A stretch of 64,000 nucleotides of DNA from Haloferax gibbonsii ATCC 33959 (GTDB taxonomy: Archaea; Halobacteriota; Halobacteria; Halobacteriales; Haloferacaceae), in the NCBI RefSeq assembly GCF_000336775.1, contig NZ_AOLJ01000011.1:533084-597083 (forward strand), in the 5' to 3' direction. Below the pieces are notes generated by a model. It saw nothing but the letters and a program-made list of their open reading frames with translations, was not told where the DNA came from and made no database searches. How positions within the stretch are numbered: position 1 is the stretch's first letter; every line of letters starts with the position of its first letter. The position numbers were made by a program, and so were the translations under genes. Positions 41,648 through 50,983 of this stretch are shown here, piece after piece.

Positions 41648-42916
41648 TCAGCGTTCGGGGTGCGTCGCCGCGTCGAAGCCGCCGCGAACGAGCGGTTTGG
41701 CGACGTGTCGGCGGGCGCAGGGCGGCACCTCGTACCAGCCGAGTTCGAGGTCGCGGTCGACCGCCCGCTCGACTTTGCCGGGCGCGTCGGTCCCGCAGTC
41801 GCGACACCGGTAGCCCTGATTCCGCCCGGCGCTTTTCATCGTCCGCCCGCAGTCGGGGCAGACCGGCGTCGCGGGCTCCGTGCGCACGAGGTCGCGGACC
41901 GCGAACTTCTCCAGTTTGAGCGTCCCGTCTCCGACCTCGCCGCAGGCGGTGAGGGCGTCGCCGACGCGGAGCGCCCGCACCCGGTTCCGGAAGCGCTTCG
42001 TCGGTTCGAAGGCGGCGACGGAGACCGTCGAGTCGCCGGCTTCGAGGTCCAAAAAGACGTGGCCGCCGGCGCGCGTCTCCGGGTCGGAGGCGACGGTGCC
42101 GGCGACGCGGTAGGCGCGGCCGTCGCGGAGGTCCGAGACGGCGCCGTCGCGGAGGTGCGCGTCGGTCCCCTGATTCGTGAGGAACGTCGCCGAGCGGTCG
42201 ACGGGCTCGGAGTCGATGGCGGCGGCGACCTCGCGGACGGTGTCGGCGTCGTCGCCGCGGATGCCGTGGAGAATCGGTCCCGGCGCGTTCGGCACGCAGA
42301 CGGCCTCGCCCTCCTCGCGGTCCACGGTGTCCCACGCGTCGGGATACGCCGCGTCGGCCGCGTCGAAGACGGAGTCCAAATCGACCTCGCGGGGCGTCCC
42401 GCAGCGGTGGAACTCGCGGTAGGAGATGTGTTCGTAGGTCCACTCGTCGAAAGCGGCCCACGCGCCGACGGCCGCGAGCGCGCCGATGCGCCCCCGCCCG
42501 CCGTGCCAACCCTCGGTCAGAAACCCGGAGCGCTCCGCGAGGTCGACCGCGTCGTCGAGGTCGTGGAAGTCGCGGACGGCGTCGCGGGCGAAGTCGGCGA
42601 CGGCGGTCGAAACCGTGTCGGGCGACCCCGGCGCGACGACGAGGCCCGGACTGGTTCGGTCGTCGTCGAGGACGGCCCAGCGGTCGAGCTCGTCGCGGGC
42701 GACGTCGAGCGCCGCGCCCGCGGGGAGGTCGGTGTGAAGCGCCAGCGCCGCGTTCCCGCGGGTCTTGTGTTCGACCGCGGGGTTCAAGCGGACGAGGAGT
42801 CGCCGCTCGACGGTCCCGCCGCGGGCCTCGACTGCCTCTGCGACGAGCGTCGCCAAGTACGTCGTACACATCCCGAGGGTGCGGGAGTCGGTGTCGTCGA
42901 GGCCGATGACGGTCAT
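41648..42916 (-). CDS. tiaS: tRNA(Ile2) 2-agmatinylcytidine synthetase TiaS
   Basis: TiaS, 422 residues, which attaches agmatine to C34 of tRNA-Ile(CAU) so that it reads AUA. The N-terminus MTVIGLDDTDSRTLGMCTTY is the kinase-like domain hallmark, followed by the DUF1743/FLD part, an OB-fold near residues 270-340 and a C-terminal zinc ribbon (CPDCGRTMKS...CRDCG). ATG 42916 is the family start. A TATA-like TTTATATAG is seen near 42966-42975, giving a short leader. Confidence 0.93.
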   Translation of the reverse strand: MTVIGLDDTDSRTLGMCTTYLATLVAEAVEARGGTVERRLLVRLNPAVEHKTRGNAALALHTDLPAGAALDVARDELDRWAVLDDDRTSPGLVVAPGSPDTVSTAVADFARDAVRDFHDLDDAVDLAERSGFLTEGWHGGRGRIGALAAVGAWAAFDEWTYEHISYREFHRCGTPREVDLDSVFDAADAAYPDAWDTVDREEGEAVCVPNAPGPILHGIRGDDADTVREVAAAIDSEPVDRSATFLTNQGTDAHLRDGAVSDLRDGRAYRVAGTVASDPETRAGGHVFLDLEAGDSTVSVAAFEPTKRFRNRVRALRVGDALTACGEVGDGTLKLEKFAVRDLVRTEPATPVCPDCGRTMKSAGRNQGYRCRDCGTDAPGKVERAVDRDLELGWYEVPPCARRHVAKPLVRGGFDAATHPER

Positions 42917-43058
42917 CGCCGGAGATTGCCGGAGGGCGCAGTAACGCCTTTCGGGTCGGTCGCGGCTATATAAATGCGGCATCGAGAAGGGATACACGTC
43001 GGCGAGGGCGGCGATACCGGGGAAAACGCTTTATGGGCCGAATCGCTTATTGCCCCCT

Positions 43059-44033
43059 ATGTCCCGGTCAGCGCTGGTTGGTAATGTCGCCGCGATGCTC
43101 CAAGACGCGGGCTTCGTCGTGAGCGACCGCATCGCCATCCGGCCGAAGAGCTTCGACCTCGCCGCCCGGAGAGGTGAGGACCTGTTGCTCCTCAAGATAC
43201 TGGGGAACATCGACGCGTTCGACGGCGTCACCGGCTCCGAGATGCGACGCCTCGGCTCGTACCTCGACGCCACGCCGTTGGTCGTCGGGCTTCGGACCCG
43301 AGACGAGGACCTCAAACCCGGAGTCGTCTACTTCCGTCACGGCGTGCCGGTGTTGAACCCCGACACCGCCATGGACCTGTTCGTCGAGGAGGTTCCCCCG
43401 CTCATCTACGCCGCCCCCGGCGGTCTGTACGTGAGCCTCGACGGCGACGTGCTCGCCGAAGAGCGGCAAGAACGCGGGTGGAGCCTCGGACAGCTCGCGA
43501 CCGAGCTCGGCGTCTCGCGGCGCACCGTCTCGAAGTACGAAAACGGCATGAACGCGAGCATCGAAGTGGCGATTCACCTCGAAGAGCTGTTCGACCGGCC
43601 CTTCTCGAGCCCGGTCGACGTGCTCACGGGCGCGGAGGACGTGCGCGACGCCGAGCCGACTCCCGAAGACCCGGACGTGGACCCCGACGACGAACACGTT
43701 CTGTCGGTGTTGACGCGCGCCGGCTTCACCGTCCACCCGACCGCCCGCGCACCGTTCAAGGCCGTCAGCGAGGACGCCGGACGCAAGAAGGAGACGAACG
43801 TCCTCACGGGCCACTCGTCGTTCACCCGCAGCGCCGAAAAGCGCGCCCAAATCATGTCTTCGCTCGGCGAAATCACGCGGACGCGCTCGGTCTACTTCGT
43901 CGAGGAACAGCAGAAGCGCGAGTCGGTCGACGGAACCGGCATCGTCAGCTGCGAGGAACTCGCCGCCATCGACGACCCCGACGAGATTCGCGACCTGATT
44001 CGAGAGCGGACCCGCGACCCCGCAGAGAGCTAA
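43059..44033 (+). CDS. HTH-type transcriptional regulator (archaeal MF_00584 type)
   Basis: A 324-residue predicted regulator. Residues 1-110 form a conserved N-terminal domain ([20 protein letters not shown]) of nuclease-like appearance without a clear active site. Residues 125-185 are a Cro/CI-type helix-turn-helix ([26 protein letters not shown]). A C-terminal domain follows. This arrangement is widespread in archaea, targets unknown. A TATA-like CTTTATGGG (43029-43037) lies 27 nt before ATG 43059, so a TTG nine bases upstream is rejected. Confidence 0.85.
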   Translation: MSRSALVGNVAAMLQDAGFVVSDRIAIRPKSFDLAARRGEDLLLLKILGNIDAFDGVTGSEMRRLGSYLDATPLVVGLRTRDEDLKPGVVYFRHGVPVLNPDTAMDLFVEEVPPLIYAAPGGLYVSLDGDVLAEERQERGWSLGQLATELGVSRRTVSKYENGMNASIEVAIHLEELFDRPFSSPVDVLTGAEDVRDAEPTPEDPDVDPDDEHVLSVLTRAGFTVHPTARAPFKAVSEDAGRKKETNVLTGHSSFTRSAEKRAQIMSSLGEITRTRSVYFVEEQQKRESVDGTGIVSCEELAAIDDPDEIRDLIRERTRDPAES

Positions 44034-44103
44034 CCGCAGGGTCGCGGCACGCTCTCGTGCGGTTGCTACTATGGTTATCATCGTCGCCAGCGTAGCGGTT
44101 GCT

Positions 44104-44487
44104 ATGTCGAACGTGCGAGGGCCGAACGGGAACGACGGCGTGAGTGAGGAATCGCGGGCCGCCGTCGAAACGCTCGCGGCCGCGGTGTGGCGCGAGGCCG
44201 CCTCGTGGCCGGCGGTCGAGCGGACGGCGCTTTTCGGCTGCCCGTCGTTTCGGGCGAACGGGACGCTCTTCGCCGTCGTCTCCGAGCAGGGGCTCTCGCT
44301 CACGTCGCTGTCGGCCGAGTCGCGGGCGGCGGTGGCGAAACGACACCGCGTCCTGCCGTTCGAGGCGAACGGTCGCATCGTCGGGTCGTGGGCGACCGTC
44401 GATATCGAGCCGAGCCGAATCACCGAACTCTCGGACGCGCTCCGCGCGAGCTACGAGACCGCGTGCGGTCGAAAACGAGAACAGTAA
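44104..44487 (+). CDS. Small TfoX/YjbR-like protein
   Basis: A 127-residue protein, not firmly recognised. The segment ALFGCPSFRANGTLFAVVSEQGLSLTSL resembles the N-terminal fold shared by TfoX and YjbR proteins (a small alpha-beta domain), and the C-terminal ELSDALRASYETA is a helix. No catalytic residues stand out. ATG 44104 is chosen over an upstream ATG at 44071, which would add a short hydrophobic tail without conservation. Confidence 0.6.
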   Translation: MSNVRGPNGNDGVSEESRAAVETLAAAVWREAASWPAVERTALFGCPSFRANGTLFAVVSEQGLSLTSLSAESRAAVAKRHRVLPFEANGRIVGSWATVDIEPSRITELSDALRASYETACGRKREQ

Positions 44488-44527
44488 GCGGGAGCCCGGC
44501 GGCCGCCGCGAGAGGGGAGGGAGGGGG

Positions 44528-44782
44528 TTACGCCGCCGAGCCGTAGGTCTCTTCGAGGTAGTCGACGATATCGTCGCTCTCGGGCATCCCCTCGACGCCG
44601 TGTTCCTCGTCGACGAGGACGGGAACGCCGGTCTGGTCGCTTACCTCCTCGACTTCCGTGCGCTCGGCGTGGGCGCTGGGAACCATCCGCGACTCGTATT
44701 CGAGGTCGAGTTCGGCGAGCTTGTTCTTCACCTTCGCGCAGTACGGACAGCCCTGCAGTTCGTAGAGGACGAGTTGAGACAT
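44528..44782 (-). CDS. Glutaredoxin-like protein
   Basis: An 84-residue thioredoxin-fold protein with the active-site C-P-Y-C near residues 12-15 (ELQGCPYCAKVKNKL) and the cis-proline in TGVPVLV, then GMPESDDIVDYLEE. It is a dithiol glutaredoxin by sequence; in haloarchaea, which use gamma-glutamylcysteine rather than glutathione, the reductant may differ. ATG 44782. It follows the nucleobase permease gene in the same direction by 111 nt. Confidence 0.88.
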   Translation of the reverse strand: MSQLVLYELQGCPYCAKVKNKLAELDLEYESRMVPSAHAERTEVEEVSDQTGVPVLVDEEHGVEGMPESDDIVDYLEETYGSAA

Positions 44783-44893
44783 CGCTCGGAGGTATGGAGT
44801 CCGAGCGGAAAAACGCGGCGGTGGTGTGTGTCGCGGACGCATCGGAGAGAAACGCACGCCCGCGGGGGAACCGAGCGGTCGCGGGTCGGCGTC

Positions 44894-46306
44894 TCAGACC
44901 TGCGCTTGCAGCATGCCCGAGGTGCGGATGACGAAGTAGAGGAAGAACGCGACGGCGAGTCCCCACTGGCCGGCGCTGACCTCGTCGTACTCGCCGGCGG
45001 CGACCTTCACGAGCGGGTACGAGACGATGCCCGCCGCGATGCCGTATGCGATGGAGTACGTGAAGGGCATGACGAGGATGGTCATACCGGCGGGGATGGT
45101 GACGGTGATGTCGTCCCACGCGACGTCGACGACGTTGCGGAGCATCACGACGCCGATGACGACGAGCGCGATGTGGGAGGCGTACTGCGGAATGGCCGTC
45201 GCGAGCGGGACGATGGCGAGCGAGCCGAGGAACAGGAGGGCGACGACGAGCGCGGTGAGGCCCGTGCGGCCGCCCTCTTCGACGCCCGTGGCGGACTCGA
45301 TGTAGGTCGTGACCGTCGAGGTGCCGAGCATCGCGCCCGCGGTGGTACCGACCGCGTCGGCCATGAGCGGCTTGTCGATGTCGGGGAGGTCGCCGTTCTC
45401 GTCGAGGAAGTCCCCGGCCTGGCCGACGCCGACGAGCGTGCCGGCGGTGTCGAAGAAGTCGACGAAGAAGAACGTGATGACGATGAGCGCGAAGCTGAAC
45501 GCCTCGACGTTGCCGAAGCCGGAGATGAACGCGCCGGCCAGCGGCGTGATGTCGTAGGTGGCCGCCGAGGAACCGGCGACGAGACTGGCCTCAGACGAGA
45601 CGACGCCCGAGACGGTGAGGCCCCAGCCGAGAAGCGACGTGCCGACGATGCCGATAATGATGGAACCGGGGACGTTCGCCGCGTAGAGCGCGAACGTGAA
45701 GAACAGGCCGACGATGGAGACGATGGCGACGGGGTTCGACGCGAGGTCACCCATCGTGATGAGCGTCGCGGTGTCGTCGACGACGATGCCCATCGCCTGC
45801 AACCCGATAATCGCTAAGAACAGCCCGATACCGGTTCCGACGGCCATCTTGACCGGTTCGGGGAACACCTTGATGATAGCTTCCCGCGCGCCGGCCGCGG
45901 TGAGCGCGATGAAGATGATGCCCTCGACGAAGACGGCCGCGAGCGCCGTCTGCCACGGGACGCCCAACGCACCGACGACGGTGAACGCGAAGAAGGCGTT
46001 CAGGCCGAGGCCCGGCGCTTGCGCGAAGGGTCGGTTGGCGTAGAACGCCATGACCGTGGTCGCGATTGCGGCCGCGAGGATGGTGACGACGGCGAGCATG
46101 GACTGGACCTCGCCCGGCGTGTACCCGGCGATGGCGATGCCGTCGACGCCCTCGATGTACGGTTGGTCTGTGAGAAGCGACGGGTTGACCACGACGATGT
46201 ACGACATCGTGAGGAACGTCGTGATGCCCGCGAGAATCTCGGTCCTGACCGTGGACCCGTGTTTATGCACGTCGAAGTAGTTTGCGAGGGTTTCAGAGAG
46301 CCCCAT
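44894..46306 (-). CDS. NCS2-family nucleobase permease (AzgA-like)
   Basis: A 470-residue membrane transporter of the NCS2/AzgA group with 12 or more helices. The N-terminal amphipathic region (NYFDVHKHGSTVRTEILAGITTFLTMSYIVVVNP) is the AzgA hallmark and suggests adenine, guanine or hypoxanthine uptake by proton or sodium symport. A TATA-like GCTTATGTG near 46335-46345 gives a short leader. It lies downstream of the HTH-phosphoribosyltransferase and pyrE2 genes, which fits nucleobase salvage. Confidence 0.9.
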   Translation of the reverse strand: MGLSETLANYFDVHKHGSTVRTEILAGITTFLTMSYIVVVNPSLLTDQPYIEGVDGIAIAGYTPGEVQSMLAVVTILAAAIATTVMAFYANRPFAQAPGLGLNAFFAFTVVGALGVPWQTALAAVFVEGIIFIALTAAGAREAIIKVFPEPVKMAVGTGIGLFLAIIGLQAMGIVVDDTATLITMGDLASNPVAIVSIVGLFFTFALYAANVPGSIIIGIVGTSLLGWGLTVSGVVSSEASLVAGSSAATYDITPLAGAFISGFGNVEAFSFALIVITFFFVDFFDTAGTLVGVGQAGDFLDENGDLPDIDKPLMADAVGTTAGAMLGTSTVTTYIESATGVEEGGRTGLTALVVALLFLGSLAIVPLATAIPQYASHIALVVIGVVMLRNVVDVAWDDITVTIPAGMTILVMPFTYSIAYGIAAGIVSYPLVKVAAGEYDEVSAGQWGLAVAFFLYFVIRTSGMLQAQV

Positions 46307-46495
46307 GATGCACGACTAAGCATACCCACGATTGCACACATAAGCATTACCATCCTCCCGGGGAGAATTACCCACGAACGTGAGTTAAACGACCCATTCG
46401 ACGTGTGAGAACGGCACAGAAGTGCCTATTTTCCCACCAGTTGTAAGTGAACTAACGAGTTTAGAGCCGTTTATCCGAGCGGCCGCGGGGGAGCC

Positions 46496-47209
46496 TCAGT
46501 CGAAACTGCTCAGCGCGCCGACCGGGGCGTCGGTGAGTTCGCGGGCGCGGTTCGTCCCCTCGTCGCCGACGGCGATGAGCGCGAAGACGCCGGCGATGTC
46601 GGCGTCGGCCTGCAGCGCGATGTCCAAGAGGAGTTCCTGCGTCTCGCCCGAGCGGATGAGGTCGTCGACGACGAGGACGCGCTCGCCGTCGTCGATGGCG
46701 CTGGCGGGGAGGTAGTAGGTGAGTTCGATGCCGGACGCGAGGCGCTGGCGCGACTCGATGAAGTCCTCGACGGCGGTCTCTTTCGACTTCTTCGCGTACG
46801 CGAGTCGCGCGCCGAAGTAGCTCGCCATCGCCGCGCCGAGAGTGATGCCGTCGGTCGCCGCGGTCAGAATCACGTCGGGGCGTTCGAGGTTCAGCGTGTT
46901 CGCCGCGACGGGCGCGACGAGGTCGAGGAACGACTGGTCGAAGACGACGCCGGAGTTGTCGACGTAGCCCTCGTCGTCGAATCGGACGCGGGCTTCGAGT
47001 TCGTCGGCGAGCGCGTCGCGGCCGACGCCCTCGACGACCTCCCGGGCGCGTTCGACCCCGGGCAGGACGTGCCCGTTGACGTAGCGGTTGAGGTCGCCGG
47101 CCGGCAGTCCCGTGAGTTCGGCCAGCTCGTCGTACGTCCGGGTCTCTTTGAGCATCCGGAGCACGGAGACAGCCTGCAACTGGAGTGCGGCCTTCTCTGC
47201 TCTGTTCAT
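46496..47209 (-). CDS. HTH-phosphoribosyltransferase regulator (GfcR/PurR-like)
   Basis: A 237-residue protein with a helix-turn-helix at residues 20-55 (TYDELAELTGLPAGDLNRYVNG) and a type I phosphoribosyltransferase domain with the PRPP loop VLVVDDLIRSGET near residues 175-187. This pairing is the GfcR/PyrE-like regulator group of haloarchaea, where the transferase domain senses a ligand. Members are sometimes annotated as a second orotate phosphoribosyltransferase. Position between pyrE2 and a nucleobase permease suggests control of nucleotide genes. ATG 47209. Confidence 0.85.
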   Translation of the reverse strand: MNRAEKAALQLQAVSVLRMLKETRTYDELAELTGLPAGDLNRYVNGHVLPGVERAREVVEGVGRDALADELEARVRFDDEGYVDNSGVVFDQSFLDLVAPVAANTLNLERPDVILTAATDGITLGAAMASYFGARLAYAKKSKETAVEDFIESRQRLASGIELTYYLPASAIDDGERVLVVDDLIRSGETQELLLDIALQADADIAGVFALIAVGDEGTNRARELTDAPVGALSSFD

Positions 47210-47283
47210 GCCTCCGCCTTCGTACTTGCACAAAAATGAATACTTCGATTGCCGATTCCGAGTGAATTAGTCACAAGCGTGTA

Positions 47284-47814
47284 TTAGCGGTCGGCGTCAG
47301 CCAGCAGATCCTCGGCGGTGAGAAGCGACTCCAGTTCGATGTCGTGTTCGGCTAACAGCTCCGCTGCGCCCTCCTGTCGGTCCACGACGACGATGACGCG
47401 GTCGACGACCGCGCCGGCCTCGCGGAGCGCCTCCACGGCGTCGACGGCGCTCTGGCCGGTCGTCGCGATGTCTTCGAGGACGACGACTTCCTCGCCCTCG
47501 TCGAGCGCGCCCTCGATGCGCTTCGCGGTCCCGTACTCCTTCGCCTTCTTGCGGGCGATGACGTACGGCTTGTTCGTCTCGACCGCGGTCGCGGCCACGA
47601 GCGGGACCGCGCCGAGCGCGACGCCCGCCAGCTTGTCGTCGTCCGCGACGCGCTCCGCGAACGCCTCAGCGATGAGCTTCAGACACCGGGGGTCGGTCTC
47701 GAAGAGGTACTTGTCCACGTAGTAGCTCGACGTGCCGCCGTGGGAGAGTTCGAACTCGCCGAACTGGACCGCGTCGGCGGCTCGAAGCGCCTCGATGAGT
47801 GCTGCGTTCGCCAT
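47284..47814 (-). CDS. pyrE2: Orotate phosphoribosyltransferase
   Basis: A 176-residue orotate phosphoribosyltransferase, converting orotate and PRPP to orotidine 5'-phosphate in pyrimidine synthesis. PRPP loop [17 protein letters not shown] near residues 108-124 and the lysine-rich loop [14 protein letters not shown] are intact. It agrees with the Haloferax pyrE2 gene as I remember it. A TATA-like CGCTTAAGCG (47838-47847) is centred 28 nt before ATG 47814, so the mRNA is leaderless, and an array of phased repeats lies immediately upstream of the TATA. Confidence 0.95.
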   Translation of the reverse strand: MANAALIEALRAADAVQFGEFELSHGGTSSYYVDKYLFETDPRCLKLIAEAFAERVADDDKLAGVALGAVPLVAATAVETNKPYVIARKKAKEYGTAKRIEGALDEGEEVVVLEDIATTGQSAVDAVEALREAGAVVDRVIVVVDRQEGAAELLAEHDIELESLLTAEDLLADADR

Positions 47815-47835
47815 CTTGTTTCGAGAGGGTTCAGG

Positions 47836-47849
47836 GAGGCGCTTAAGCG
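47836..47849 (-). promoter_or_regulatory. pyrE2 promoter
   Basis: The palindromic GCGCTTAAGCG holds the TATA-like core TTAA, centred about 28 nt before the pyrE2 ATG. It borders the repeat array with only a few bases between them. Confidence 0.6.
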
Positions 47850-47850
47850 G

Positions 47851-47931
47851 GACGGTTCGGGGGCGGTTCGGACCGGTCCGGAGGAAGTTCGGAGCGGTTC
47901 GAGGCGGTTCGCGATGCTCAGGGTGGTTCGG
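47851..47931 (-). repeat. Phased CGAACC repeat array upstream of pyrE2
   Basis: On the pyrE2 strand the motif CGAACC (or a one-base variant) recurs at spacings of about 11, 10, 10, 11, 10 and then 19 bases: plus-strand GGTTCG-like cores begin near 47854, 47865, 47875, 47886, 47896, 47906 and 47925. The spacing is one helical turn, so all copies face the same side of the DNA. Confidence 0.7.
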
Positions 47932-47970
47932 ACGCGGCGACCCCCGCGACCGCGGAACTGTGGGCGACCC

Positions 47971-49167
47971 CTACTTTCCGGTCTTCTTCGTCACGCGGAA
48001 GTCGCGGGGCGGGTCGAGGATGCCCGCGACCGTCCCCATCGAGTGGACGACGGTGACGACCGGCGCGAGCGGGACCGCGAGCGCCCACGAGAACTTGTCG
48101 CGGCCGTAGTAGACCACGCCCCGGAGGTACCAGAACGCCGTGAGCGCGCCGAGCGCGAGCGACGCGAGCGCGAACAGGCCGCTGGCGACGAGGCCGACGC
48201 CGAGGACCGACAGGGGGACGGCGACGACCGTGACCACCGGCGAGAGCGCCCACGCGTAGTTGCGGACGCGAGTGAGAAGCTGATAGTGAGCGGGGAGCGC
48301 CGTCGCGGCGTCGAGGTTACCGGCGGCCCAGCGGCGGCGCTGTTGGAGAATCTCGGTGAGCGACGGCGGGGCCTCGTTGGCGCAGGTCGCCGTCGCGAGG
48401 TCGAACGTGAAGTCGTCGAGTTCCTGTGCGGCCGCCCAGACGAACGCGGTGTCCTCGACGAGCGTCTCGCGGTCCCACGTGACCGCCTCTTCGACCTCTC
48501 GGCGGACGGCGATACCGCCGCCCCACGCGAACAGCGGAATCGAGAGGCGCGCGAAGGCGCGCTGTTCTATCTGGACGCCCATCCGGTAGACGTCGGCGAG
48601 GTAGGAAAACAGCGAGTCGGTCCGACGCGGCCGCTCGCGCAGTTGGACCACGTCGGAGCCGGGAAGCCCGTCGAACGACTCCAGCAGGCTGTCCTCGTCC
48701 AGGTAGAGGACGTACTCGCGGTCGGTTTCGAGGTTCCGCCGCGCCCACTCGATTGCGCGGCCCTTCCGGACGGCGTCGCAGTCGAACTCGTCAGGGACGG
48801 CGTGGACCGCTGCGCCCGCGACGTCGATGTCGGTCTCGGCGACGACGTGGACCTCGTCGAACGACGCCGGGAGCGAGTCGACGGTCGATTGGACGACCGA
48901 CTCGGCGTCGACGGTGAGGATGCGGACCTGAATCTCGTCGGGGCCGTACTCCGGGGCCGGGGGCTCGTAGCCCGCGCCGACGACGTAGGTGAGGACGACC
49001 CAGACGAGGGCCGTGAGGGTGAAAAGCGCCGTCGTTCCGACGACCAGCAGTTCGCCCGCGGCGGTCCAGTCGACCCCGCCGGGTGCGAGCCACGGCGCGG
49101 CCGTCCCGACGGCCGCGAGGACGGCCACGAGTCCACCGACGATGAGTGAGATTCGTTCTGTCTTCAT
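47971..49167 (-). CDS. Membrane glycosyltransferase family 2
   Basis: A 398-residue processive-type GT2 enzyme. Two N-terminal helices (ISLIVGGLVAVLAAVGTA and ALFTLTALVWVVLTYVVGA), a cytosolic GT-A domain with the metal-binding LDEDS near residue 175, the acceptor-site QQRRRW and a C-terminal group of helices. It likely adds sugars to a membrane or extracellular polymer; the product is unknown. ATG 49167 begins the first helix; ATG 49182 would add five residues. The promoter is TATA-poor (TTCAAG about 30 nt upstream). Confidence 0.85.
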   Translation of the reverse strand: MKTERISLIVGGLVAVLAAVGTAAPWLAPGGVDWTAAGELLVVGTTALFTLTALVWVVLTYVVGAGYEPPAPEYGPDEIQVRILTVDAESVVQSTVDSLPASFDEVHVVAETDIDVAGAAVHAVPDEFDCDAVRKGRAIEWARRNLETDREYVLYLDEDSLLESFDGLPGSDVVQLRERPRRTDSLFSYLADVYRMGVQIEQRAFARLSIPLFAWGGGIAVRREVEEAVTWDRETLVEDTAFVWAAAQELDDFTFDLATATCANEAPPSLTEILQQRRRWAAGNLDAATALPAHYQLLTRVRNYAWALSPVVTVVAVPLSVLGVGLVASGLFALASLALGALTAFWYLRGVVYYGRDKFSWALAVPLAPVVTVVHSMGTVAGILDPPRDFRVTKKTGK

Positions 49168-49395
49168 CTGGCCGAGTCGCAACCGTCGGAGGGACTTGAA
49201 CCGAGGCGTCCGTCCAGCGCAGTACGGGACGTTTGACCCGGATTATCCCGAGTTAATCGCGGTGTCTCGCGGTGATATCGGCTTCGTAACAGGAACGAGC
49301 GGGGACCGAAGGGGCGGCGGCGCGAGCGACCGCGGGACCGACCTCGTCGACTCGCGCGCGTCGGTTGGCGACCCGGCGCGCGGACGCTCGACCGC

Positions 49396-49938
49396 CTACC
49401 ACGGCTCGTTTTTCAGCCCGAGCAGGTACGCGCCGACGTTGGTGACGACGTGGAGCACGGGCGTCATCACGAGCACGACCGCGAGCACGGGGAGGGTGAA
49501 CGTCGCCGAGAACCAGCCGGGCGCGGCGACGAGCGCGAGGACGAGCGCGCCGACGACGAAGTCGAGCTGGTCGAGGCCGGGGAAGGCGGCACCGCGCTCG
49601 CGGCCCGACCGACGCTTGAGGAACGACGCGCCGATGTCGCCGAGCATCGCGCCGAGCGCGAGGCCGAACCCGGCGGCGAGCGGGAACGTCGGGAGCGAGA
49701 CGCCGAGTGCGCCCGAGACCGCGGGCCCGACGGCGTTGAGGACGACGGCGAGGAGCGTCCCGGCCAGCGTCCCGGCGGCGGTGCCGCGCCACGTCTTTCC
49801 GTCTCCGAGGACGCGCCGGCCGCCCCACGTGCGCCCGCCGTCGATGGGGCGGCCACCGCCGGCGAGGACGGCGGCGTTGTTCGGCACGTACGCGGGCAGC
49901 ATCGCCCAGAAGGCGGTGGCGACGAGAGAGACGACCAT
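49396..49938 (-). CDS. carS: CDP-archaeol synthase CarS
   Basis: CarS (DUF46 family), 180 residues, which makes CDP-archaeol from CTP and digeranylgeranylglyceryl phosphate, the branch point for archaeal polar lipids. Five membrane helices; the conserved cytosolic parts [24 protein letters not shown] and [17 protein letters not shown] are present. ATG 49938 is the family start; longer open frames upstream belong to the antisense of the proline dehydrogenase gene. The gap to the glycosyltransferase gene is 228 nt with no gene in it. Confidence 0.93.
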   Translation of the reverse strand: MVVSLVATAFWAMLPAYVPNNAAVLAGGGRPIDGGRTWGGRRVLGDGKTWRGTAAGTLAGTLLAVVLNAVGPAVSGALGVSLPTFPLAAGFGLALGAMLGDIGASFLKRRSGRERGAAFPGLDQLDFVVGALVLALVAAPGWFSATFTLPVLAVVLVMTPVLHVVTNVGAYLLGLKNEPW

Positions 49939-50025
49939 ACCGACCCGTCGGCGGCGAAGAATGTAAGTTCCGACGGTTCGTCGCCGTTCGAAGCGCCGGG
50001 GTCGTTCGATTTCGCGTCCGAACCG

Positions 50026-50050
50026 ATGATAACCCTCAATAGCTGAGGGT
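50026..50050 (+). promoter_or_regulatory. Proline dehydrogenase promoter with dyad
   Basis: A perfect inverted repeat ACCCTCA-ATAGC-TGAGGGT (50032-50050) begins directly behind the TATA-like GATGATAA (50025-50032) and ends 14 bases before the ATG at 50065. It covers the space between TATA and expected start site, where a repressor would block transcription. Confidence 0.5.
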
Positions 50051-50064
50051 CGTAATCGTTCGTT

Positions 50065-50904
50065 ATGATTCCGCCCATCGCGAGCAGGTTCGTCGCGGGA
50101 GAGTCCGCGGCGGGAGCGCTCGACCACGCCCGACGGATGAACGACGACGGCGTGGCGGTCATCCTCAACCTCCTCGGGGAGCACTACGGCGAACGCGGCC
50201 CCGCGGACGAGGACGCGGCGGCGTACGTCAGCCTCGTCGAGGACATCGCCTCGACCGGCATCGACGCCTGCGTGTCGGTCAAGCCCTCGCAAATCGGCCT
50301 CGACGCGGGCGACCGCGTGTTCGAGGAGAACTACCGGCGCATCGCCGAGGCGGCGGACGAACACGGCGTCTTCCTGTGGTGCGACATGGAGGACCACGAG
50401 ACGACCGACGTGACCCTCGACGCCTTCGAGGAACTCGCCCGCGAGTTCGACGGCGGGATGGGGCTGTGCGTGCAGGCGAACCTCAAGCGCACCCCCGAGG
50501 ACCTCGAACGCCTCGCCGACGTGCCGGGGAAAATCCGCCTCGTCAAGGGCGCGTACGACGAGCCGGCGGCGGTCGCCCACAAGCAGAAATCGGCGGTCAA
50601 CGAGGCGTACAAGGAACTCCTCGCGTACCTGTTTCGGGAGTACGACGGCGGTATCGCGGTCGGCAGCCACGACCCCGAGATGATAGCCTACGCCCGGGAC
50701 CTCGGCGCGGAGTACGACCGCGACTACGAGGTGCAGATGCTCATGGGCGTGCGCGAGGACGCCCAGCGCGAACTCGCCGCCGAGGGCGTCGAGGTGTGGC
50801 AGTACGCGCCCTACGGCGACAAGTGGTTCTCCTACTTCTACCGCCGGGTCCGCGAGCGCAAGGAAAACGCCCTGTTCGCGCTCCGGGCCGTCGTCGGCGT
50901 CTGA
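50065..50904 (+). CDS. Proline dehydrogenase
   Basis: A 279-residue FAD-dependent proline dehydrogenase (PRODH, the monofunctional type), oxidising proline to pyrroline-5-carboxylate. The barrel strands [22 protein letters not shown] and [10 protein letters not shown] and the substrate-binding [12 protein letters not shown] near the C-terminus are all present. No pyrroline-carboxylate dehydrogenase gene is adjacent. The promoter carries a dyad that could be a proline-responsive operator. Confidence 0.93.
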   Translation: MIPPIASRFVAGESAAGALDHARRMNDDGVAVILNLLGEHYGERGPADEDAAAYVSLVEDIASTGIDACVSVKPSQIGLDAGDRVFEENYRRIAEAADEHGVFLWCDMEDHETTDVTLDAFEELAREFDGGMGLCVQANLKRTPEDLERLADVPGKIRLVKGAYDEPAAVAHKQKSAVNEAYKELLAYLFREYDGGIAVGSHDPEMIAYARDLGAEYDRDYEVQMLMGVREDAQRELAAEGVEVWQYAPYGDKWFSYFYRRVRERKENALFALRAVVGV

Positions 50905-50983
50905 GAGGGCGGTGGGGTGCGGGTACGCCCCCGTCCCGCACTAGAAATCCCCTTATGCCCGCGGGTTCACGTACCCGATATCA

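Noticed and set aside
49190-49205. GGACTTGAACC and the like at 49190-49205 and at 41128-41138 as further tRNA T-arm remnants
   Set aside because: They lack paired stems and stand about 30 nt before start codons, so they are more likely weak TATA-type promoter elements (TTCAAG read leftwards).
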